Source of the DNA: Candidatus Bathyarchaeota archaeon | GTDB lineage: Archaea; Thermoproteota; Bathyarchaeia; Bathyarchaeales; Bathycorpusculaceae | Reading direction: 5' to 3' | Assembly (NCBI GenBank): GCA_016649625.1 | Contig: JAENXI010000057.1 | Coordinates: 1-6,267 of the forward strand | Length of the DNA stretch: 6,267 nucleotides | Shown here: in pieces, positions 1 through 5,780 of the stretch | Layout: every line of letters starts with the position of its first letter | How positions within the stretch are numbered: the stretch's first letter is position 1 | Program-made: the position numbers and the translations under genes | The notes under the pieces: model-generated | Told to the model about the DNA's origin: nothing | The model's input: the letters and a program-made list of their open reading frames with translations, nothing else | The model's database searches: none

Positions 1-215
1 ATCTCAGCCTCACTTCCATCTAAATTAAATATTCTCATTTTTACATCAGCTGTGGCTGAGTTAGACAATAGGATAAGCCCATCGGCACCAATCGAGAATC
101 GTCTTTCACAAAGTTTCTGAGCTAGTTTTGAATTATCTTCTTCCTTAATCTTGTCGTTTCTATTATCAATAACAACGTAATCATTTCCTAAACCATGCAT
201 TTTCCAGAATTTCAT
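1..215 (-). CDS. dapF: Diaminopimelate epimerase, N-terminal part (cut by window edge)
   Basis: This is the first 71 codons of DapF, which interconverts LL- and meso-diaminopimelate in lysine synthesis in the cytosol. The N-terminus reads MKFWKMHGLGNDYVVIDN, matching the family's F-x-K-M-HGLGND opening. It is followed by RRFSIGADGLILL (residues 39-51) and MRIFNLDGSEAE (60-71), which leads in other DapF proteins straight into the MCGNG motif with the first catalytic cysteine; that cysteine falls just beyond the edge. The ATG at 215 is 4 nt after the lysA stop and has a good ribosome binding site inside the end of lysA, so the two genes are probably co-transcribed and translationally coupled. 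The remaining part, including the second catalytic cysteine, is not visible, so completeness cannot be judged. Confidence 0.93.
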   Translation of the reverse strand, partial: MKFWKMHGLGNDYVVIDNRNDKIKEEDNSKLAQKLCERRFSIGADGLILLSNSATADVKMRIFNLDGSEAE

Positions 216-219
216 TTTG

Positions 220-229
220 TCACTCCACC
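220..229 (-). promoter_or_regulatory. Ribosome binding site of dapF inside the end of lysA
   Basis: On the minus strand this reads GGTGGAGTGA, with GGAG placed 7 nt before the dapF ATG. It overlaps the lysA TGA stop. This supports the chosen dapF start and suggests coupled translation of the pair. Confidence 0.7.
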
Positions 230-1509
230 ATTTGTTGATTGAAAACCAAAGAGTCAAAAGTTTCCCTTTTTCTAACAAGTAAACATTTTTTATTTTTGAT
301 GAGAACTTCAGCTGCTCTAGGTCTTGAATTATACTGAGAACTCATTGCAAACCCATATGCTCCAACATTAAGAATCGCGAGTAAATCACCTTCTTCAATT
401 TTAGGTAGTAGCCTATCTCTTGCTAAAAAATCACCTGACTCACAAATAGGTCCTACAACGTCATAAATTTCTTTTTCTTGAGAAGTCACTTTGTTAGCAA
501 CAAGCACATGGTGATATGACCCATACATAGATGGTCTAATTAGAGTATTAAATCCGGCGTCAACACCAATGAACTTCTTGAAAGGAGTGACCTTTACTGT
601 GGTTACAGATGTCAATAAAATGCTTGCATCGCTAACCAAGTATCTACCAGGTTCCAAACAGAAGAAAGGTGTTCCTAGATTGTATTCGACGATTCTTCTT
701 TTAAATAATGATAATATTCTATTGGAAAAAGTACAAAGATCTAATTCATTTTCTTCTGGTTTATAAGGAACACCAAGTCCACCGCCCATGTCAATAAACT
801 CAAAAGTGATTCCAAGTTTATCACGAATTTTCTTAGCCATACTCAATAGATTATCGAAGGCTAAAATAATAGGTTCCAGATTGAGAATACCCGATCCTAT
901 ATGCATTTGGATTCCAAATCTTTCAACACCTGCATTTTTAGCCTTTGCATAGGTTTTCAATGTTTCGTCTTCCCATAACCCAAATTTTGTTTGTGGACCC
1001 GCTGTAATGCAATGATCATGATGACCCCCACCAATCTTAGGATTTACTCTAACTGACAAAATCTTAGGCACCACATGCTTTAGAAGCCTTTCTAATTCTG
1101 AAAATGAATCAATATTCACAGGTACCTTGCAGTCAGCAATGAAGCGCAACTCATCATTTCGCACACTTGTTCCGGTGAATAAAATGCGTTCTGGTGAAAA
1201 ACCTGCCTTTAAAGCTAAGAAAACTTCACCAGGACTAACTGCATCTAGATGTGCTCCTTCAGTTTCTAAAATCTTAAGTACAGATAAGTTGGAATTCGCT
1301 TTTGCAGCATAGTAAATGTGAATCTTGTCATAATTACGAGTCAACTCTTCAGAGAGGCGTTTATAGTTATGTCGAATTCTACTCTCGCTAATCACATATA
1401 AGGGAGTATCAAATTCTTTGGCTAATTCTCTAGCAGCAACACCATCAAATAAAAGGTGGCCATCCTTGTTTGTCAATGGCTGTAGAAATTGAAATACTTT
1501 TTTTACCAT
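220..1509 (-). CDS. lysA: Diaminopimelate decarboxylase
   Basis: LysA is a PLP enzyme that decarboxylates meso-diaminopimelate to L-lysine. At 429 residues it has the usual family length and looks intact. It is a fold-type III (alanine racemase-like) enzyme. The Schiff-base lysine is K70 in YYAAKAN (67-72). VRVNP at 153-157 is followed by GGGHHDHC at 160-167. HIGSG is at 203-207, the glycine-rich PLP-phosphate loop MGGGLG at 241-246, and EPGRYLV at 286-292. CESGD at 356-360 supplies the conserved active-site cysteine contributed across the dimer, and GAYGFAMSSQYN lies at 383-394. The GGHHDH version of the middle motif resembles archaeal LysA. The ATG at 1509 has an SD-like GAGGA 7 nt upstream. 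It is followed after 4 nt by dapF. The preceding redox operon ends 224 nt upstream, so lysA may have its own promoter or be reached by readthrough. Confidence 0.97.
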   Translation of the reverse strand: MVKKVFQFLQPLTNKDGHLLFDGVAARELAKEFDTPLYVISESRIRHNYKRLSEELTRNYDKIHIYYAAKANSNLSVLKILETEGAHLDAVSPGEVFLALKAGFSPERILFTGTSVRNDELRFIADCKVPVNIDSFSELERLLKHVVPKILSVRVNPKIGGGHHDHCITAGPQTKFGLWEDETLKTYAKAKNAGVERFGIQMHIGSGILNLEPIILAFDNLLSMAKKIRDKLGITFEFIDMGGGLGVPYKPEENELDLCTFSNRILSLFKRRIVEYNLGTPFFCLEPGRYLVSDASILLTSVTTVKVTPFKKFIGVDAGFNTLIRPSMYGSYHHVLVANKVTSQEKEIYDVVGPICESGDFLARDRLLPKIEEGDLLAILNVGAYGFAMSSQYNSRPRAAEVLIKNKKCLLVRKRETFDSLVFNQQMVE

Positions 1510-1661
1510 AAACGATTCCTCTTAATTCCGAATATGCCGCATCGCAAATAAAAAACATTAACACCAATAGCTACTGAGCGTCTTCTCATAAAACTTTCCG
1601 TATATACCTTTGAAAATAAGTTTTTGTTCAGTTCGTTTTCAAGGGAATCAATGAGCTTCAT
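1503..1661 (-). CDS. Candidate 52-residue small ORF overlapping the lysA start
   Basis: An ATG at 1661 opens a 52-codon frame ending in TAA at 1503-1505, so its stop overlaps the lysA start (ATGGTAA, a 7-nt overlap). The product begins MKLIDSLENELNKNLFSK and is basic in its second half (MRRR at 25-28, IKRNR at 46-50), with one cysteine (C41). I recognise no family, no signal peptide and no clear membrane segment. Lysine codons are not enriched, so it is not an obvious attenuation leader peptide. No good SD precedes the ATG. The stop/start overlap with lysA is the main argument in favour; chance is a realistic alternative in a 224-nt AT-rich spacer. If a TATA-like element at 1601-1606 drives lysA, most transcripts would start inside this ORF. 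Confidence 0.22.
   Translation of the reverse strand: MKLIDSLENELNKNLFSKVYTESFMRRRSVAIGVNVFYLRCGIFGIKRNRLW
1515..1523 (-). promoter_or_regulatory. Ribosome binding site of lysA
   Basis: The minus strand reads AAGAGGAAT, with GAGGA 7 nt before the ATG at 1509. This fixes the lysA start against the nearby in-frame alternatives. Confidence 0.65.
1598..1610 (-). promoter_or_regulatory. Possible TATA-box promoter for lysA-dapF
   Basis: The spacer between the redox operon and lysA carries the minus-strand string AAGGTATATACGG, with TATATA at 1601-1606 preceded by an A-rich CAAAGG that could act as a BRE. If the host is archaeal, transcription would start about 25 nt downstream, near 1578, giving a leader of roughly 70 nt before lysA. 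No strong T-tract directly follows the upstream gene's stop, so readthrough from the redox operon is also possible. This is a motif match only. Confidence 0.25.
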
Positions 1662-1733
1662 GCATAAATCAGCTTGCAATATTGTTGTTTTTTATTATTT
1701 ATTACATTTCTTTTGGAAGCATAGAAGTCTATT

Positions 1734-3176
1734 TTAACGAATCGATTCAAATATTTGTTTATAGTCTAATATTGGAGCAAAGTTCCAATAAGCTCTTTTT
1801 TTCTTCAGAACAGCTAGTTTAATCACGGCTTCTTTGTTCACATCTCCTTTAATCAAAGGAAGTTTTTCAACAAGTTTTTGTCCTACTGAGGATCTTATTA
1901 TCACTGTTGAATGACCTTCAGGACTTCCAACTGAACCGACAGATACATCAGCGAGATTGGAGGCAAAATCTCCACAATATGGACATCCATCTTGAATAGC
2001 TTTGTTAAAATCTCTTATCTTTGATGAATATGTTTTCCCATTGATTTGCACTATGAATTTTCCTTTTTGTATCTGAGTTTTATCTGCATCATCCAAATCA
2101 ACATTCAATATTCTTCTTGTTTCTTCCTTTAGTTTGTCATAATCAAACGCTTCAAAGCAAAACAGCCCTACTATAATGATTTCAAGATCTGGAAACTTGC
2201 CTAGTAATTGTTGTTGAATTTTTCTGGTTGTTCTAACTTCACACGGAGTTCCCACTATTACAATCTTTCTTTTTCCTTTTTCAACTAGTTCTCCTATTTT
2301 TGACATCATCTTTACTCTAGAATATTTCGTACCTCTAGCATTCAGTATCTCTTCTGAGTTCTCTGCAATAATCGCCTCAGCCTTGTAACCAATTGTTCGC
2401 TTAACAACTATTGCTGCATCAAAAAGTCCTCTCTTGAAACCTGAAAGAAGCAAAGCAGTAACAACCCCGCCATCTTGTCCATCAATAGAACTTTTTGCTG
2501 AAAAGGTTTCGTTATAAACACCAAGTAATTCATCTTTTTTTCCTGACAAAAACTTCTTTTCTACTTCCTTGTAATCCTGTTCAAGCATCGGATAGGTATT
2601 TATTCGAATTTTCTTCGAATTGGTAGGACACACAATAGCACAAGCACCACATCCAACACAATCATCGGATATTGTGTGATAAGGAGCAGTAACTTCTCGT
2701 TCCACACCTCGGTTTGCAAAATTGATTGCAGACACACCAACTTTCTCCTCACAAACACGAGCACATGACCCACAAAGAATGCAATCCTCGTTTGGGTCAC
2801 TTACCCAAAAGGTTGGTCGTTTAATGCTGTATTCTCTAGCTAGATCTTGTATTGCTTTTGTATTTGGACATCGAGATAGCAATAGTTCAAGAAGGAGTTT
2901 ACGGATTCTTATCGTTTTTTCAGATTTAGTATCAACAATAAGTCCTGAAAAAACAGGATAATTACACGAAGTAACAATTTTTTTTCTTCCTCGTTTGTCA
3001 GTAATTTCCACGGAACATACACGACAAGCACCAAAAGGAGTTAATACTGGATTGTGACAAAGGGTAGGAATTTTAACGCCAATTTTTTTGGCTACATCCA
3101 AAATGCTAGTTCCTTCAATAGCCTTGACCTCAATATCATCGACTTTCAACGTAATTTCTTTTACATATCTTTCCAT
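1734..3176 (-). CDS. NuoG/HoxU-like iron-sulfur protein fused to an FrhB (F420 hydrogenase/dehydrogenase beta) domain
   Basis: This 480-residue fusion is probably the electron-exit or electron-entry subunit of a soluble redox complex with the two genes upstream. Residues 1-80 are a NuoG-type [2Fe-2S] ferredoxin domain with C40, C51, C54 and C71. Residues 85-125 resemble the segment that in NuoG holds a His/Cys-ligated [4Fe-4S] cluster, but only one cysteine (C103, in SRCPN) is present, so that cluster is missing. Two CxxCxxCxxxC motifs follow: C132/C135/C138/C142 and C173/C176/C179/C183. From about residue 200 the protein is FrhB-like: GQDGGVVTALLL (233-244), ARGTKYSR (280-287), VGTPCEV (308-314), GLFCFEAF (337-344), CPYCGDFASNLADVSVGSVG (398-417) and STVIIRS (423-429). 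Candidate ligands of the FrhB cluster are C312, C340, C398 and C401. FrhB domains bind FAD and usually use coenzyme F420 (known for FrhB, FdhB and FpoF); F420 use here is inferred. The start is supported by GAGGT 8 nt upstream. Confidence 0.9.
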   Translation of the reverse strand: MERYVKEITLKVDDIEVKAIEGTSILDVAKKIGVKIPTLCHNPVLTPFGACRVCSVEITDKRGRKKIVTSCNYPVFSGLIVDTKSEKTIRIRKLLLELLLSRCPNTKAIQDLAREYSIKRPTFWVSDPNEDCILCGSCARVCEEKVGVSAINFANRGVEREVTAPYHTISDDCVGCGACAIVCPTNSKKIRINTYPMLEQDYKEVEKKFLSGKKDELLGVYNETFSAKSSIDGQDGGVVTALLLSGFKRGLFDAAIVVKRTIGYKAEAIIAENSEEILNARGTKYSRVKMMSKIGELVEKGKRKIVIVGTPCEVRTTRKIQQQLLGKFPDLEIIIVGLFCFEAFDYDKLKEETRRILNVDLDDADKTQIQKGKFIVQINGKTYSSKIRDFNKAIQDGCPYCGDFASNLADVSVGSVGSPEGHSTVIIRSSVGQKLVEKLPLIKGDVNKEAVIKLAVLKKKRAYWNFAPILDYKQIFESIR

Positions 3177-3180
3177 TTTG

Positions 3181-3191
3181 CCTTACCTCTA
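3181..3191 (-). promoter_or_regulatory. Ribosome binding site of the NuoG-FrhB fusion gene
   Basis: The minus strand reads TAGAGGTAAGG. GAGGT overlaps the TAG stop of the upstream NuoF-like gene and sits 8 nt before the ATG at 3176. The arrangement suggests coupled translation and confirms the start. Confidence 0.6.
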
Positions 3192-5135
3192 TTGTTGGTT
3201 CTCCTTTGTCACTCTTTTTATCAATCTCTTTTCTTCTGAAATGGGTGGTGGAACTGGTTCACCTGAGATTTTTTTTACTGCTTCAAACCTGGATGGACAC
3301 ACATTATAACAATTTCCACATTTGATACATTTCGACTGATCAATGATGTGAATTTTCATAGGTGCTCCATTTATCGCATCCACAAGACAGTTTCTCTGGC
3401 AAATTGTACATGCTTGACATTTTTTTGGATCAATATAATAAGATATTAAATCCTTACAGAATAAAGCAGGGCATCTCTTTTCATTTATATGCGCTTCATA
3501 CTCGTTTTTAAAGTAACGAAGAGTTGTAAGTAAGGGGTTAGCAGAGGTTAATCCTAAAGCACAAAGAGAAGCAACGCTTGTTACTTCAGCAATTTTGTAT
3601 AGCTTATCTATATCCTCATTTTTTCCTTTCCCAGTGACTATCCCTTTTAAGATTATTAGAGCCTGCTTCAATCCCTCCCTACATGGTGTACACTTACCAC
3701 ATGATTCGTCACTAAGAAAATTAACGAAATAACGAGCTAACTCTACCATGCAAGTATCTTCATCCATGACAATCAGACCGCCAGAACCCATCATTGAACC
3801 TAGTTTTTTAAGCTCATCAAAATCTACAGGAGAATCTATATGTTGTTCAGGAATAACCCCACCAGAGGGACCACCCGTCTGAACACCCTTGAATTTTTTT
3901 CCATCGAGAATGCCTCCCCCAATTTTATAGATAATATCTCTTAATGATATGCCAAAAGGAACCTCGACTAGACCCGTGTTGTTTACTTTACCTGCTAAAG
4001 CGAATATTTTGGTACCTTTACTACCTTCTGTGCCAATTGAAGCAAACCAATTAGCGCCTTTAACTATGATTAGGGGTATATTTGCCCATGTTTCAACATT
4101 GTTCAATGTACTAGGCTTATCCCAAACACCCTTTTCAGAAGTATGAACATATTTTGGTTTTGGCTCACCTACTTTCCCTTCTAAAGCTGTCATTAGAGCA
4201 CTTGACTCACCTGAAACAAAAGCACCTGCCCCCCTATGGATTGTAACCTTGAAGTTAAACCCTGACCCAAGAATATTTTCGCCTAAAAGACCTAATTCTT
4301 CCGCCTGCAGGATGGCATTCTTCATGTTTTCAACTGCAAGAGGATATTCTTGGCGAACATAAATGAAACCTTCATCCGAACCAATCGCATAGGCTCCTAT
4401 CATAAGACCTTCGAGAATTGAGTGGGGATTTCCTTCCATAAGGGCTCGGTTCATAAATGCCCCAGGATCTCCCTCATCACAATTGACAATAACATATTTT
4501 GGATCTCCAATTGCATCTCGGGATGATTTCCATTTTATGTGAGTTGGGAAACCTCCACCACCACGTCCCCTAAGCTTGGAGACTTTAATTTCCTGTATTA
4601 TATCCTCAGGAGTCATCCTGAAAAGGGCTTTTTCTAGTGCTTCATAGCCACCTATAGCTAAATAGTCTTCAATTCTTTTTGGATTAATTTTGCTATTACT
4701 TTCCAAAAGAAGCCGGTTTTGATGTTTGTAAAATGGAACCTCAGACAAAAATCTAGATTTTTTGCCAGTATTTGGATCTGAATATAATAACCTTTCAATA
4801 ATTTCATTATTTATCAAAGTTTTTGTAACAATTTCTGGTACATCTTTGGCTTTGACTTGGAAATAGTATATTTCTTCTGGATAGATTACAATACGGGGAC
4901 CTTTTTCGCAGAAACCCAAGCAGCCGGTTTCTTTAATATCTACTTTCCCTTCCAGACCTTGCTTTTTTATTTCTCCATTAAAAGCTTCCAGAACTTTTTG
5001 AACCCCAAGAGCTTCACAACCAGTACTAACACAAACTGCAACTGCTAATCGTGTAGGATCTTTTCTTAAAATAATATCCTCTCTTAGCTTTTCCAAATCG
5101 GAAGGCGATTTTTGTTTTTCCATAATACTGCACAT
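3189..5135 (-). CDS. NuoF/HydB/HndC-like NAD(P)H-binding FMN iron-sulfur subunit
   Basis: This 648-residue protein has the layout of the HydB/HndC subunit of electron-bifurcating hydrogenases, longer than respiratory NuoF (about 440). Residues 30-110 form a thioredoxin-like [2Fe-2S] domain (C35, C40, C72, C76). Residues 150-540 are the NuoF core: LRGRGGGGFPT (188-198) for the nucleotide, NCDEGDPGAFMNR (218-230), YVRQEYP (259-265) and GAGAFVSGE (302-310) for FMN, and NNVET (345-349). The [4Fe-4S] ligands are C479, C482 and C485 in ESCGKCTPCREG, plus C525. H549, C555 and C560 fit a zinc site reported for HydB-type proteins. The C-terminus adds two [4Fe-4S] motifs (C573/C576/C579/C583 and C603/C606/C609/C613), typical of bifurcating members. 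NAD versus NADP preference cannot be read. The gene starts 5 nt after the NuoE-like stop. Neither the ATG at 5135 nor the in-frame ATG at 5123 has a clear SD, so the start is uncertain by four residues. Confidence 0.94.
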   Translation of the reverse strand: MCSIMEKQKSPSDLEKLREDIILRKDPTRLAVAVCVSTGCEALGVQKVLEAFNGEIKKQGLEGKVDIKETGCLGFCEKGPRIVIYPEEIYYFQVKAKDVPEIVTKTLINNEIIERLLYSDPNTGKKSRFLSEVPFYKHQNRLLLESNSKINPKRIEDYLAIGGYEALEKALFRMTPEDIIQEIKVSKLRGRGGGGFPTHIKWKSSRDAIGDPKYVIVNCDEGDPGAFMNRALMEGNPHSILEGLMIGAYAIGSDEGFIYVRQEYPLAVENMKNAILQAEELGLLGENILGSGFNFKVTIHRGAGAFVSGESSALMTALEGKVGEPKPKYVHTSEKGVWDKPSTLNNVETWANIPLIIVKGANWFASIGTEGSKGTKIFALAGKVNNTGLVEVPFGISLRDIIYKIGGGILDGKKFKGVQTGGPSGGVIPEQHIDSPVDFDELKKLGSMMGSGGLIVMDEDTCMVELARYFVNFLSDESCGKCTPCREGLKQALIILKGIVTGKGKNEDIDKLYKIAEVTSVASLCALGLTSANPLLTTLRYFKNEYEAHINEKRCPALFCKDLISYYIDPKKCQACTICQRNCLVDAINGAPMKIHIIDQSKCIKCGNCYNVCPSRFEAVKKISGEPVPPPISEEKRLIKRVTKENQQ

Positions 5136-5140
5136 CGGAT

Positions 5141-5626
5141 TTAGTTATAATTTTTAAGTAATTTATCAATTTTTTCAGAGTTTAGTTTTCCAAAATATTG
5201 ACCATCTATTTCTATTACTGGCCCTAATGCACAACAACCCAGACAGTTTACAGTCTCCAAACTAAACGTTTTGTCATTTGTGGTCTCACCTGATTTGATT
5301 TTGAGTTTATTCTCCATTGAATCCAAAATTCTAGTTCCACCTCGAACATAACATGCAGTGCCTACACATACTCTAACTAAATGACGACCCCGTGGTTTAA
5401 GACTTATACCGGTGTAAAAACTAGCAACTCTATAAATTTGGCTTACTGGAATCTTTAGTTTCTCACTAATTCTCTTAATTGCCTCGTACGGTATCCAACT
5501 CAACTCTCTCTGAACATCGAGAAGTAATTGAATTAAAATTCCATCTTTATTTTTATACATGTTTATGATCTTATCGATTTTATCTTCAATCAAAATGGAT
5601 TCAACCGAGATATTTCTAAGAATCAT
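5141..5626 (-). CDS. NuoE/HydC/HndA-like [2Fe-2S] subunit
   Basis: This 161-residue protein is the small partner of NuoF-type flavoproteins, with a thioredoxin-like [2Fe-2S] domain that is thought to exchange electrons with the FMN site. The N-terminal helical part (about residues 15-70) contains the family stretch ILIQLLLDVQRELSWIP and IYRVASFYTGISLKPRG. The cluster ligands are C87 and C92 (VRVCVGTACYVRG) and C128 and C132 (NCLGCCALGP), the C-x4-C / C-x3-C pattern of NuoE; C131 is an extra cysteine. Length is normal. It is the first gene of a three-gene operon and ends 5 nt before the NuoF-like gene. No clear SD precedes the ATG at 5626, compatible with a leaderless or short-leader mRNA; M23 (INMYKN) is a possible later start, because many NuoE proteins begin close to that point. 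Confidence 0.94.
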   Translation of the reverse strand: MILRNISVESILIEDKIDKIINMYKNKDGILIQLLLDVQRELSWIPYEAIKRISEKLKIPVSQIYRVASFYTGISLKPRGRHLVRVCVGTACYVRGGTRILDSMENKLKIKSGETTNDKTFSLETVNCLGCCALGPVIEIDGQYFGKLNSEKIDKLLKNYN

Positions 5627-5780
5627 CTGAATTTCAAATAATTAAAGTTTTGCAGAATCAAAACAAATAGCTATTATTTTTAAAAAAATAATAGAAGCCT
5701 GATTTATTACTTTCAAAAACAACTAATTCCACAAACATAATTTTTTTTAAATATAAACTTCTTTTTTCTCAAAACCAATT
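5627..5780 (-). promoter_or_regulatory. AT-rich spacer, probable promoter region of the redox operon
   Basis: This 154-nt gap separates the transporter gene from the NuoE-like gene and is much more AT-rich than the genes. On the minus strand it holds a TATA-like TTTATAT at 5757-5751 followed by an A-run, and a second T/A-rich stretch within the inverted repeat at 5671-5694. The latter is 45-68 nt before the ATG and would give a short leader if it serves as a TATA element. T-runs (T7 at 5688-5682, T5 near 5716-5712) could also end the upstream transcript. No ORF of note was seen here. Which element is used cannot be decided by reading. Confidence 0.4.
5671..5694. repeat. Perfect 11-bp AT-only-core inverted repeat upstream of the redox operon
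   Basis: CTATTATTTTT and its exact reverse complement AAAAATAATAG are separated by two A residues. A second palindrome, AATAGCTATT at 5666-5675, overlaps its left arm. The repeat lies 45-68 nt before the NuoE-like start, a suitable place for a dimeric repressor or activator. As RNA it would be a weak A-U hairpin, so a DNA operator or a T-rich terminator is more plausible than a structured RNA. AT-rich DNA produces such palindromes by chance fairly often. Confidence 0.4.

Noticed and set aside
1721..1732. ATAGAAGTCTAT inverted repeat just after the fusion gene as a terminator
   Set aside because: The arms are only 5 bp with a 2-nt centre and there is no following T-tract on the minus strand, so a hairpin terminator is not supported.
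1510..1733. Lysine riboswitch or attenuator in front of lysA
   Set aside because: The spacer lacks the conserved multi-helix core and GC-rich stems expected of an L-box, and the small ORF is not rich in lysine codons.
2600..2800. A 66-codon minus-strand frame inside the NuoG-FrhB gene
   Set aside because: It is an alternative frame over the two [4Fe-4S] motifs of the real protein and has no start signal or family resemblance.
569..4146. Several open frames of about 60-80 codons on the plus strand inside lysA, the fusion gene and the NuoF-like gene
   Set aside because: They lie antisense to genes with strong family motifs, have low-complexity or odd composition and show no recognisable domains; they are shadows of the real genes.
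1734..5626. Respiratory complex I (nuo operon) or a [FeFe]-hydrogenase operon
   Set aside because: No membrane subunits, no molybdopterin-like NuoG C-terminus and no H-cluster motifs are present; the third subunit ends in an FrhB domain.
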